Shown here: in pieces, positions 8,074 to 16,139 of the stretch
How positions within the stretch are numbered: the first letter of the stretch is position 1
How the letters are laid out: each line of letters begins with the position of its first letter
NCBI RefSeq assembly: GCF_001761465.1
Contig: NZ_CP017479.1
Location: 2,852,001 to 2,916,000, forward strand
Length of the DNA: 64,000 bases
From: Flavobacterium gilvum
GTDB taxonomy: Bacteria; Bacteroidota; Bacteroidia; Flavobacteriales; Flavobacteriaceae
Reading direction: 5' to 3'
The notes under the pieces: model-generated
The model's input: the letters and a program-made list of their open reading frames with translations, nothing else
Told to the model about the DNA's origin: nothing
The model's database searches: none
Made by a program: the position numbers and the translations under genes

Positions 8074-9234
8074 TTAAAATGCTTTTTTATAAAGTTCCAA
8101 GATGTCTTCAATCGTAACATCGGTTGGGTTTCCAGGGGTACAAACGTCTTCGAAAGCCGATTTGGAAAGACTTTTCAAATCTTCTTCTTTTACATTCAAC
8201 AGACGCAATTTTTCGGGAATTCCTACTTCTATGGCAAGATCTTTTACAGCTTTTACGGCTGCTTGAGCTGCTTCTTCAGTTGATAAACCTACAACAGAAA
8301 CTCCCATAGCACGAGCAATTTCGGCATATTTCCCAATAGACGATTTGGTGTTGAATTCCATAACAATTGGCAACAATAACGCATTGGCAACACCGTGAGG
8401 AATGTCATAATAAGCGCCAAGTGGGTGCGCCATTCCGTGAACCAAACCTAATCCAACGTTCGAGAATCCCATTCCGGCAATGTATTGAGCAACAGCCATA
8501 CCGTCTCGAGCCGTTACATCAGAAGGATTTTTTACTGCCGTAGGCAAATGTTTAGTAATCATTTCAATCGCTTTCAATTCGAACATATCCGACATTTCCC
8601 AAGCGCCTTTGGTAATATATCCTTCGATAGCGTGAGTCAAAGCGTCCATCCCCGTTGCAGCAGTTACGCTTGCAGGCAAAGTCAGCATCAATTCTGCATC
8701 AACAATAGAAAGAATCGGTATCGCATTTGGATCTACACAAACCATTTTCTTCACATTTTGTTCGTCAGTGATTACGTAATTGATAGTCACTTCGGCAGCA
8801 GTCCCAGCGGTTGTTGGTAATGCAATAATTGGCACACATTTGTTTTTGGTATCAGCCACGCCTTCCAAAGAAACCACATCAGAAAATTCAGGGTTATTTG
8901 AGATAATAGCAATCGCTTTGGCAGTATCGATTGGCGATCCACCTCCGATGGCTACAATAGTATCGGCTCCACAAGAGCCAAAACTAGCTAAACCTTCTTT
9001 TACTTGGGCGACAGTTGGATTTTGTTTTACATTTGAAAAAATGCAGTATTTTATTTTTGCAGAATCCAAAATTGCGGTAACTTTTTCTACCACTCCAAAT
9101 TTGATTAAATCTTTATCGGTAACAATAAAAATTTTTCTCAGACCTCTTTTTTTGATTTCACTTGCAAGAACAGAACGGCTTCCCGCCCCATAATAGGACA
9201 TTTTATTTAAAATGACTCGCTTAATGTTGCTCAT
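8074..9234 (-). CDS. fucO: Lactaldehyde reductase (iron-dependent alcohol dehydrogenase, FucO type)
   Basis: 386 residues, family III iron-containing alcohol dehydrogenase. It reduces L-lactaldehyde, the aldolase product of rhamnulose-1-phosphate, to 1,2-propanediol with NADH. The nucleotide loop is AIGGGSPIDTAKAI. PTTAGTAAEVTINYVITDE follows E. coli FucO closely. The iron ligands are in GMDALTHAIEGYITKGAW (Asp and His) and in GLVHGMAHPLGAYYDIPHG (two His). The gene sits between the aldolase and rhaA, which fits this role better than a general alcohol dehydrogenase. Under oxygen the same family can run in the oxidative direction. Confidence 0.93.
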   Translation of the reverse strand: MSNIKRVILNKMSYYGAGSRSVLASEIKKRGLRKIFIVTDKDLIKFGVVEKVTAILDSAKIKYCIFSNVKQNPTVAQVKEGLASFGSCGADTIVAIGGGSPIDTAKAIAIISNNPEFSDVVSLEGVADTKNKCVPIIALPTTAGTAAEVTINYVITDEQNVKKMVCVDPNAIPILSIVDAELMLTLPASVTAATGMDALTHAIEGYITKGAWEMSDMFELKAIEMITKHLPTAVKNPSDVTARDGMAVAQYIAGMGFSNVGLGLVHGMAHPLGAYYDIPHGVANALLLPIVMEFNTKSSIGKYAEIARAMGVSVVGLSTEEAAQAAVKAVKDLAIEVGIPEKLRLLNVKEEDLKSLSKSAFEDVCTPGNPTDVTIEDILELYKKAF

Positions 9235-9271
9235 AATTTTTTATATATTATTGTTTTATTATTTGCGATTT

Positions 9272-9367
9272 AGTGATTAGTGAATAGTAAATAGTCAACA
9301 AAGCATTCTAGACTAGAGACAAAAACCAACAATTAAAGTCGAGTATTTAAGCTACTCACTATTCACT
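9272..9367. repeat. Inverted repeat with TAGTGAATAGT word, inside the rha operon
   Basis: The left arm (about 9272-9296) and right arm (about 9341-9367) are imperfect reverse complements built from the word AGTGAATAGT. The right arm ends four bases before the stop codon of the aldolase gene. It separates the aldolase from fucO, so an RNA hairpin there could influence relative mRNA levels. The same word forms a second inverted repeat at 52496-52560. Confidence 0.7.
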
Positions 9368-9370
9368 CAT

Positions 9371-10678
9371 TTATTCTCTTATCAGTGCTTTGAATGCAAC
9401 TCTCAATTCATCTATTTCTTCATCTCCCATTGGGCACAAAGGTCCAACTGAAGCTGCCATGACTAATGAATTGGCACTAAACTCAGCTACTTCCAAATAA
9501 TCAAAAGTGTTTAATAATTGATCTCCGGTAACCACAACACAGTCATTTTCGATTAAAACAACTCGGTTTTTGTCAAACATATTAGCCATTTCATCAATGT
9601 CTTCAAACAAAGAACCAAAAGGAACTGTAGGTACATCTTGAAGGAAAATCCAGCTTTCTGGAATGGTGCGAACATCAAATTTGGTTCCGCTCACCGCATG
9701 CGCCATCAAATTGGGAGCCTGAGTGGTGATAATAGAATTAATGTGTGGATTTTGCTCATAAATACGTTTGTGCAACGCCACTTGATAACTTGGGTTTTTA
9801 TTATCCTCGGTCATTCCGTCTTTTACCTGAATAATATTATCGGCCGTGATGTTCCAGCGAGAAACATTGTGTGGAGTAATCAAAAAGTCATTTTTGTTCC
9901 AACGGGCAGAAACCGTTCCAAAAGTCGAAATCATTAATCCCTGTTCGCAAGCACGATGGATAATCTTTACCATATCTCTACGAATAGCAAGTTCATCAGA
10001 AGGATATCCAGGATCTGAAAAACGGGTCGCTTTTTGTGGAATTTGTGCTCTGTATTGTTGTATTTGCTCATCTGTCAATGCGGTCACTTTTCCTAGTTTT
10101 CCAGCATTTACGATGATACAACAGCATAGTTCCAGCGTTTCAAATCTTTGGTAAGCATCCAACATATCCGAACCTCCTAAAACCACGCCATGATTTTCCA
10201 TAATAACAGCTTTGCTATCAGTATTAATAAACTGATTGGCAATTTTTTCACCCAAATCTTCACTACCAGGGCAACCATAAGGTGCATAACCTATTTTGCC
10301 ACAAACCGAGCGAAAATGGGGAGTAATATTGGTATTAGGAACTTGACGAGTAATACTAAAAGCTACCAATCCCGGAGGATGTGCATGAATGATGGCATTT
10401 ATATCGGGACGTGCGGCATATATGGCTTTATGAAAAGGAAATTCTGATGATGGCTTGTGTAAACCTACAATGCTTCCGTCTTGTTTGACACAAACGATAT
10501 CTTTTGGAGTCAAATCTCCTTTGTCAACAGCTGATGGTGTTATCCAAATATCCCCATTTTTATCTCGAATAGAAATGTTTCCACCCGATGTAGTGGTCAT
10601 TCCTTTTTGATAAATTCTCCCGATTACCATATCAATCTGTTCAACCGGATGCATTAGCTTAATATCTAACTTTTTCAT
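9371..10678 (-). CDS. Tandem class II aldolase, probable rhamnulose-1-phosphate aldolase
   Basis: 435 residues made of two class II aldolase/adducin domains (about 1-215 and 216-435). Domain 1 keeps the zinc site: HAHPPG near residue 99 and ENHGVVLGG near 160. Domain 2 has the same layout, but the HxH is replaced in TTQAPNLMAHA and the last His motif reads IENDCVVVTG, so it probably lacks metal and is structural or regulatory. Between rhaB and fucO, the expected reaction is cleavage of L-rhamnulose-1-phosphate to DHAP and L-lactaldehyde. E. coli RhaD is one domain of about 274 residues, so this is a different architecture and the substrate is inferred from the operon. Some aldolases of this class accept related ketose phosphates. 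Confidence 0.85.
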   Translation of the reverse strand: MKKLDIKLMHPVEQIDMVIGRIYQKGMTTTSGGNISIRDKNGDIWITPSAVDKGDLTPKDIVCVKQDGSIVGLHKPSSEFPFHKAIYAARPDINAIIHAHPPGLVAFSITRQVPNTNITPHFRSVCGKIGYAPYGCPGSEDLGEKIANQFINTDSKAVIMENHGVVLGGSDMLDAYQRFETLELCCCIIVNAGKLGKVTALTDEQIQQYRAQIPQKATRFSDPGYPSDELAIRRDMVKIIHRACEQGLMISTFGTVSARWNKNDFLITPHNVSRWNITADNIIQVKDGMTEDNKNPSYQVALHKRIYEQNPHINSIITTQAPNLMAHAVSGTKFDVRTIPESWIFLQDVPTVPFGSLFEDIDEMANMFDKNRVVLIENDCVVVTGDQLLNTFDYLEVAEFSANSLVMAASVGPLCPMGDEEIDELRVAFKALIRE

Positions 10679-10717
10679 TTGTATATAATTTGTTTTCTTA
10701 ATGTTTATTTTTTCTTT

Positions 10718-12220
10718 CTAAATATGTTGCACAGAAGTTTCCTGATTTAATTTGGTAATAGTCAGGAATTTTTGGTAAGCTTCGTTCCAAATAGTCTGAT
10801 TTTCAGGAATAAATTCATCCAATTGTATTGAGTTACAAATAATTTGACGCATTTCCTGAAGCGAGTTCACACAACCAGCAGCTTTGGCCTGAATCATTAT
10901 GTTTCCGATAGCTGTGGCTTCAGAAGGTCCTGCCAATACCGTTATTCCTGTTGCATTGGCTGTCCATTGATTTAACAACGGATTTTTTGACCCACCCCCT
11001 ATTACATGTAATTTTTCAATCGGGAAAGGTGCCAAATCTTTTAGTTTTTCTAATACGTAATTGTATTTTAACGAAAGGCTTTCAAAAATGCAGCGAACAA
11101 ATTCGGCATGTGTTGAAGGCACTATTTGATTGGTTTGCCAGCAATATTCAGCAATGGCTGTAGGCATGCAAGAAGGGTTTGCAAATGACTCATAATCCGG
11201 ATCAATGATTGATTGAAAAGCAGGAACCGAAGTCGTCATTTGAACTAATTTTTCGTAGGCGTATGTGATACCTTCTTTTTTCCAATCTTTAAGGCATTGT
11301 TCTAATAACCACATACCTGTAATATTTTTCAAAAAACGGGTAGTTCCTTCAACCCCGCCTTCGTTGGTGAAGTTTAATGCAAGAGTAGTTGCGTTAATAA
11401 TCGGATCTTTCACTTCAATCCCCATCAATGACCATGTTCCTGAGCTTAAATAGGCGAAGTTTTCGTTTAATGCCGGCACTGCAGCTACTGCTGATGCGGT
11501 ATCGTGTCCCGCCACAGCAAGCACTTTGACTTTACCTAATTCACTTTCTGTAGCCAAATCATCTCTTAGACGACCTATTAAATGGCCGGGCATGACAATA
11601 TCACCAAGAATTGAGGGAGAAACACCTGCTTTTACTAGTAATTCGGGCTCAATTTCTTTGGTTTTTGGATTTAGTATTTGCGAAGTTGATGCTATGGTAT
11701 ACTCCACAACCTTGTTGCCAGTAAGCATATAGGCCAGTGCATCGGGTATGAATAATATTTCTTTTGCACTCTTTAGTAATGAATTTTTTGCTTGGCTTAA
11801 CGCAAAAAGTTGATACAAGCTATTGAAATTCATTATTTGAATTCCGGTAAGGCCATATACTTTTTCGTGTGATATTAATTGGAAATATTTTTCAGGCATT
11901 CCTATAGTATGTGGGTCACGGTATGCATATGGAATTCCGAGGATAGAACCGTCTTCGGCAATCAAAGCAAAATCGACTCCCCAAGTATCGATACCTATTG
12001 AGGTGATAGGAACCCCTTCTCGTTTTGCGGCTGCCAGTCCTGTTTTTAAATGCTCAAACAGGGAATAAATGTTCCAATGACTGTGGTTTCCAATTTGAAG
12101 TGTTTGGTTAGAAAAACGCGTTAGTTCTTTCATTTGAAGACGTCCTTGCTCAATTGTTCCCAAAATTGTGCGACCGCTTGTTGCTCCAAGGTCAAATGCT
12201 AAAAAAGATTTATTTTTCAT
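10718..12220 (-). CDS. rhaB: Rhamnulokinase
   Basis: 500 residues, FGGY carbohydrate kinase. It phosphorylates L-rhamnulose at C1 using ATP. The N-terminal phosphate-1 motif is FLAFDLGATSGRT (residues 5-17). GIDTWGVDF near 96 carries the catalytic-type Asp, AGHDTASAV near 240 is the second FGGY signature region and HVIGGGSKNPLLNQ near 410 is the adenosine-binding segment. DLGATSGR and GIDTWGVDF are typical of rhamnulokinases rather than xylulo- or glycerol kinases. It is the first gene of the operon (rhaB, aldolase, fucO, rhaA), 39 bp before the aldolase. Confidence 0.95.
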   Translation of the reverse strand: MKNKSFLAFDLGATSGRTILGTIEQGRLQMKELTRFSNQTLQIGNHSHWNIYSLFEHLKTGLAAAKREGVPITSIGIDTWGVDFALIAEDGSILGIPYAYRDPHTIGMPEKYFQLISHEKVYGLTGIQIMNFNSLYQLFALSQAKNSLLKSAKEILFIPDALAYMLTGNKVVEYTIASTSQILNPKTKEIEPELLVKAGVSPSILGDIVMPGHLIGRLRDDLATESELGKVKVLAVAGHDTASAVAAVPALNENFAYLSSGTWSLMGIEVKDPIINATTLALNFTNEGGVEGTTRFLKNITGMWLLEQCLKDWKKEGITYAYEKLVQMTTSVPAFQSIIDPDYESFANPSCMPTAIAEYCWQTNQIVPSTHAEFVRCIFESLSLKYNYVLEKLKDLAPFPIEKLHVIGGGSKNPLLNQWTANATGITVLAGPSEATAIGNIMIQAKAAGCVNSLQEMRQIICNSIQLDEFIPENQTIWNEAYQKFLTITKLNQETSVQHI

Positions 12221-12303
12221 CTGATTTTATATGAGTAAGAAACAAAAGTTGAATGATAATTGTGAATCACTGTTTTTTTCTTCAGTTTCAGAATTAACTT
12301 TTA

Positions 12304-12311
12304 CAAACGTA
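12304..12311 (-). promoter_or_regulatory. Candidate -7 box of the rhamnose operon
   Basis: On the minus strand the sequence is TACGTTTG, an exact TAnnTTTG match about 84 nt upstream of the rhaB start codon. The rest of the 314-bp gap (12221-12534) is AT-rich, and a regulator site may lie in it, but I could not single out a convincing operator or -33 box. Confidence 0.4.
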
Positions 12312-12534
12312 TTTTTTTAAACAATAATCAGAGATGAATTTTTGATAATTAAACTTAATTTTTTGATCACATTCTGAATTTTAACACTGTTATTTTGTTA
12401 AATATTCATTTTGAAGTGTGAATTTTGAGAAAACAGAATTGCTTCCGGAGACAAAAAACTCCTATTCTTTGAAGTGGTACTTAAATAGTAATTTTTATTC
12501 TAAAAGTTTTTTAAACCTTAAATTAGATTGGTTT

Positions 12535-12852
12535 TTATACTTCTACACCTTTATTTTTGAGAACAAATAATATCAAAATTAAAATAAAAAAAACGGTAGT
12601 AAATTTTAAAAACGACAGCATCCTTTGAGAAACTAAAAGTAATTCTGATTTATTGTCAAGATGTTTGTTATCCTTAATTTGATAAAACACTTCAACTTTT
12701 CCTTTAAAGACTTTAAGGGAAGATAAAGTATTTCCTTTTTGTTTTACTTTATAATAGTTATTTTGCTGAGCCATTGACCTAGTTTTATTTTGGTCTATAA
12801 ATTGATTTTCCGGAATAATATCTTCCTTCAAAAATTCTGTTTTGCTTTTCAT
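12535..12852 (-). CDS. Small hypothetical protein with C-terminal membrane anchor
   Basis: 105 residues beginning MKSKTEFLKEDIIPENQ. The first 75 residues are polar and lysine-rich. Residues about 80-98 (FLKFTTVFFILILILFVL) form one transmembrane segment, followed by a short basic tail, so it looks like a tail-anchored protein. I do not recognise a family. It is isolated, with more than 300 bp of non-coding DNA on each side. Support is limited to an intact frame with an ATG start and a plausible topology, so it may not be a gene. Confidence 0.4.
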   Translation of the reverse strand: MKSKTEFLKEDIIPENQFIDQNKTRSMAQQNNYYKVKQKGNTLSSLKVFKGKVEVFYQIKDNKHLDNKSELLLVSQRMLSFLKFTTVFFILILILFVLKNKGVEV

Positions 12853-13179
12853 GATTGCATTAATTTATTAAATATATTTTTGCCTGATGTCTCAAATTTA
12901 TCTAGACATTTCGCCAATATATTTGAATCTACACGATTGTTATAAGCAAGTATGATGCCAATATTGGGATATTGACTGCTGGCAATAGAACATTTAGTTT
13001 AAAATTAACATTGATTATTTTGATATTTTTGATAAAAAATGGATTCCTATTTTGGATACAAAGCTTGTTTCTGAATTGTTCTTTGTTAAATATATAATGG
13101 TTTAGCTGAATCAATAAGCACAATTTATTCGTAAATTAGCAGTACTATTACTATAATTCTAACTAAAATATTTATTTCT
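12853..13179. other. AT-rich intergenic region without a convincing gene
   Basis: The 327 bp contain one short minus-strand frame of 64 codons that I judge to be chance. It must hold the divergent promoters for the flanking genes, but I see no exact TAnnTTTG box in a good position for the lipoprotein gene at 13180. Confidence 0.5.
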
Positions 13180-13662
13180 ATGAAAAATCTGAGGATGTTT
13201 TGTTTATTGATTGCTTGTATTGGATTTGTGAGTTGTAAAAAAGATCAAGCCCCAAAAGAAGCTGAAACTGAAAAAAAGCTGGCCGAAAAGCCAATAAGTG
13301 TTGAGTGTTACAAGGCTTTGTATGAACAAGATACAATAGACTTGAAAATTAATAATTTAAAAAACGGCAACGTTAGCGGGAATATGGTGATGAAATTTTT
13401 TGGTCACCCTGCAAAAGTTGGTGAAATTTCGGGGAAATACCATGGAGATACATTGTTTGTCGACTATACATTTTCCATGGTTACGAATAAAGCAACAACT
13501 TTTAAGAACCCAATGGCGATGCTAAAAAAAGGGGAAGAACTCATACTGGGTAGCGGAAAAATTGAAACGTATTTGGGACGTTCGTTTTTTTCCAAAGACA
13601 CTCCAATAGATTTTGAAAAGGTAAAGTTTAAATTTTCTAAAGTGAAATGTGAAGAAAAATAA
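13180..13662 (+). CDS. Hypothetical lipoprotein
   Basis: 160 residues. The N-terminus MKNLRMFCLLIACIGFVSCKK is a lipoprotein signal with the lipid-bearing Cys near residue 19, followed by a charged linker rich in Lys and Glu. The mature part (ISVECYKALYEQDTIDLKINNLKNG, then a GNMVMKFFGHPAKVGEISGKY segment) looks like a small beta-rich domain that is widespread in flavobacterial lipoproteins of unknown function. No catalytic motif is visible. It is monocistronic, with a clear terminator directly behind it. Confidence 0.75.
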   Translation: MKNLRMFCLLIACIGFVSCKKDQAPKEAETEKKLAEKPISVECYKALYEQDTIDLKINNLKNGNVSGNMVMKFFGHPAKVGEISGKYHGDTLFVDYTFSMVTNKATTFKNPMAMLKKGEELILGSGKIETYLGRSFFSKDTPIDFEKVKFKFSKVKCEEK

Positions 13663-13666
13663 AGAT

Positions 13667-13697
13667 AAAAAAAGGAGAAAGTTGTTCTCCTTTTTTT
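13667..13697 (+). terminator. Rho-independent terminator of the lipoprotein gene
   Basis: A perfect 13-bp stem (AAAAAAAGGAGAA with its complement) and a 5-nt loop start 5 nt after the stop codon. The descending arm itself ends in seven T residues. Confidence 0.88.
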
Positions 13698-13784
13698 GTG
13701 TCTCGCAATTTAAATGTAATTTTTTTAATGAAGAAAGTTAAAATTTTTTCTTCATAAATAATGTTTTTGTCTTTGCAAAAAGGC

Positions 13785-13792
13785 TATTTTTG
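13785..13792 (+). promoter_or_regulatory. Candidate -7 box for the DUF1080 gene
   Basis: TATTTTTG matches TAnnTTTG. A TTTG lies at 13766-13769, giving a spacer of 15 nt, shorter than the usual 19. The start codon is 85 nt downstream of the box. Confidence 0.4.
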
Positions 13793-13876
13793 AAACCAAT
13801 TTTTTATCAAGAAAAGATTTCTGATTTTTAATAGATTTACAAATACACGAACAAAATTCGTTTTAAAATTATACTT

Positions 13877-14536
13877 ATGTTCAAAAAGACAACTATTGTA
13901 ACTGCTCTTCTTTTTATTTTAAATTCATGTGCTGTAAAGCAAACGAGCCTGACAATGAATGATTGGTATGCTTTTACCAAATCAAATTCTGAAAGACAGG
14001 AACCTTCAAAAGTCTATGAGTTTTCTGACGGCATGATACGCATGTATGGTGATGAAAATAGTTGTTTGATGACGAAAAAAAGTTATAAAAATTTTGAACT
14101 CACATTAGAATACCGATGGAATATTGAAGAAAAGTTTAATAAAAGAAAAAGCCTTAAAAATAGTGGCGTGATGTATAATATTCCGCTGGATGCATCAGAC
14201 AGGATTTGGCCAAAAGGAATTCAATTTCAGATAAAAGAAAATTCTACTGGTGATTTCATTTTTTTGGATAACGTAACTGCAAAAGTAAATGGAAAATTGA
14301 TTGAAGCCGGAGCAAGTGTTGTTTCTCCCAAATTTCTTGCAAATGAACAACCTTATGGAGAATGGAATACTTGCGTAATTAAATCATTCAATGGTAAAAT
14401 TACCCAATATTTGAACGGAAAATTGATAAACGAATGTGTGGAAGCAACTTCTATCGAAGGTAAAATTTCTTTGAATTATGAGAGTTCACCAATTGATTTC
14501 AAAAATATTGTGATAAAAAATATTTCGAAGGAATAA
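13877..14536 (+). CDS. DUF1080 (3-keto-disaccharide hydrolase type) lipoprotein
   Basis: 219 residues. The signal peptide ends in a lipobox (LFILNSCAV, Cys near residue 18), so the protein is probably anchored at the cell surface or in the periplasm. The rest matches the DUF1080 laminin-G-like beta-sandwich: a GMIRMYGDENSCLMTKKSYKN strand pair, FELTLEYRWN, NSGVMYNIPL, WPKGIQFQIKE, GEWNTCVIKSFNGKITQYLNG and a final FKNIVIKNIS. Domains of this family bind or hydrolyse sugars, some acting on 3-keto-glycosides. The specific substrate cannot be read from the sequence. It is convergent with the TSUP transporter gene. Confidence 0.82.
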   Translation: MFKKTTIVTALLFILNSCAVKQTSLTMNDWYAFTKSNSERQEPSKVYEFSDGMIRMYGDENSCLMTKKSYKNFELTLEYRWNIEEKFNKRKSLKNSGVMYNIPLDASDRIWPKGIQFQIKENSTGDFIFLDNVTAKVNGKLIEAGASVVSPKFLANEQPYGEWNTCVIKSFNGKITQYLNGKLINECVEATSIEGKISLNYESSPIDFKNIVIKNISKE

Positions 14537-14554
14537 AGGACTTTTATTGCGGTT

Positions 14555-15322
14555 TTATTTAAAAAACACATCGTAAGCAAAGCGAATCAAGGTTCCTATT
14601 ACAACAACAAGGAAAAAGATTCGGATGAATTTATTTCCCCGGTTGATAGCGAGTTTCGCGCCTGTCCACCCTCCTATTGCATTGCTGGCAGCCATCGGTA
14701 AGGCGATAGTCCAAATGATTTTTCCTTTAAGCATAAAGAGGCAGATGGAACCAAAATTGGTCGCTAGATTGACCATCTTGGCATTGGCAGAGGCGTGCAG
14801 AAAATCAAATCCCATTATGGCGATAAAGGCAACGACAAGAAAGCTTCCCGTTCCAGGACCTATGAATCCATCGTAGAAACCAACCACAAAACTGATTCCT
14901 ACAGCATTCAGAATTTGGGTTCTAACAGAAATATCTCTCTCTTGGTGCTGCCCGAAATTTTTCTTGGCGTAAGTATAAATTGCTAATAATGATAAAACTA
15001 CAAGTAATAAAGGTTTCATAAAATCGTTGCTTACATAGGTCAATATTGTTGATCCTAAAAATGCAGATGGACAAGCTAATAGCATCATGATAATCAGGAT
15101 TCTCCAATTAATAGTTACTTTTTTTACATATTGATAAGCGGCAAAAGAGGTGCCACTGAAAGCTGGTATTTTAAGGGATCCAATAACTGTCGATACAGGA
15201 AGGTTGGGCATAAGTATTAATCCTACTGGAGTTTGAATAAGCCCGCCACCGCCAACTATAGCATCGATAAATCCCGCAAAAAAGGCTGCTAAACAAAGTA
15301 ATATAATAATGTAAGTTTCCAT
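14555..15322 (-). CDS. TSUP family (TauE/SafE) membrane transporter
   Basis: 255 residues with about eight hydrophobic helices. The start FFAGFIDAIVGGGGLIQTPVGL (given in part: AGFIDAIVGGGGLI) is the conserved glycine-rich first repeat of the TSUP/DUF81 family. The second repeat has GFYDGFIGPGTGSFL near residue 145. The family exports or imports sulfur-containing anions and organosulfonates such as sulfite or sulfoacetate. Nothing next to the gene shows which one here. The length is typical. Confidence 0.88.
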   Translation of the reverse strand: METYIIILLCLAAFFAGFIDAIVGGGGLIQTPVGLILMPNLPVSTVIGSLKIPAFSGTSFAAYQYVKKVTINWRILIIMMLLACPSAFLGSTILTYVSNDFMKPLLLVVLSLLAIYTYAKKNFGQHQERDISVRTQILNAVGISFVVGFYDGFIGPGTGSFLVVAFIAIMGFDFLHASANAKMVNLATNFGSICLFMLKGKIIWTIALPMAASNAIGGWTGAKLAINRGNKFIRIFFLVVVIGTLIRFAYDVFFK

Positions 15323-15507
15323 ATATTTTGATTTTGGCTAGTATGTTTTCCCAAAAAAGGATACTGTCAGATTAGTTAATTAATTCTTTTTTTTATTGAC
15401 TTTGCGAGCGCCCACAAAAATACTATTCTGCTTTTTATTAATGTGTAAAATAGCCGTAGATTTAGTCCCAAAACATTATTTTTGCTTTTTTTTAAAATTG
15501 AAAACAA

Positions 15508-16029
15508 ATGGAATTATCAAAAATGATTGAATTACTGAGTTATACTCTGCCTGCCATTATCACAGGGATGGTTGCTTATTACTTTTTTAATTTACACACC
15601 AAAAATGAAGAAGGAAGACGTCGTTATTTATTAATGAAAGAAGGACAGAAAAACGCTATGCCTTTGCGCTTGCAGGCTTATGAGCGTATGGCTTTGTTTT
15701 TGGAACGTATTAGTCTTTCTAATTTATTGATTAGAATTTCTCCAATTTCGACAGATAAAAATGATTATGCCAATTTTATTATTGCCCAAATCGATCAAGA
15801 ATTCGAGCACAATTTGGCACAACAAATCTATATGACTGATGAGTGCTGGACAATCATTTCCACAGCTAAGAATTCCACCATTCAGATGATTCGAAAAGTT
15901 GCTTTGAGTCCTGATGTAAATGGCGCCGATAAATTGAGAGAAGTTTTATTAAATGATTTGCTCGAAAAACAAGCACCAAGCAATGCAGCATTGGCTTATA
16001 TTAAAAAAGAAGTGAGCCAGATGTGGTAG
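15508..16029 (+). CDS. Conserved hypothetical protein with N-terminal membrane anchor
   Basis: 173 residues. One transmembrane helix lies near residues 9-27 (LLSYTLPAIITGMVAYYFF). A soluble, mostly helical domain follows, with KNAMPLRLQAYERMALFLERISLSNLLIRI and later IAQIDQEFEHNLAQQIYMTDECWTII (each shown in full only in part here as MPLRLQAYERMALFLERI and IDQEFEHNLAQQIYMTD). I recognise it as a protein conserved across Flavobacteriia, function unknown. A TATTTTTG box at 15477-15484 lies 24 nt before the start. It is convergent with the patatin gene, the two stop codons being separated by a CTAAG-type hairpin. Confidence 0.75.
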   Translation: MELSKMIELLSYTLPAIITGMVAYYFFNLHTKNEEGRRRYLLMKEGQKNAMPLRLQAYERMALFLERISLSNLLIRISPISTDKNDYANFIIAQIDQEFEHNLAQQIYMTDECWTIISTAKNSTIQMIRKVALSPDVNGADKLREVLLNDLLEKQAPSNAALAYIKKEVSQMW

Positions 16030-16034
16030 TTTGA

Positions 16035-16129
16035 GTTTCTAAGATTCTAAGAGGCTAAGATTCTAAGTTTTTTTTAAAATTTCTAATGTAAAAATCTTAG
16101 TATCTCAGAAACTTAGAATCTTAGAATCT
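16035..16129. repeat. CTAAG-word inverted repeat, copy 1 (bidirectional terminator position)
   Basis: The left arm 16035-16067 repeats TTCTAAGATT and GGCTAAGATTCTAAG. The right arm 16095-16129 carries the complements CTTAGAATCTTAGAATCT. A T-tract of about eight follows the left arm. It lies between two convergent stop codons, where a bidirectional terminator is expected. Confidence 0.82.
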
Positions 16130-16139
16130 ATTTTAGCAA

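Noticed and set aside
12929..13123. A 64-codon minus-strand frame in the gap before the lipoprotein gene
   Set aside because: Its composition follows the AT-rich DNA, there is no signal or domain, and it spans the region where the promoter of the plus-strand gene must lie.
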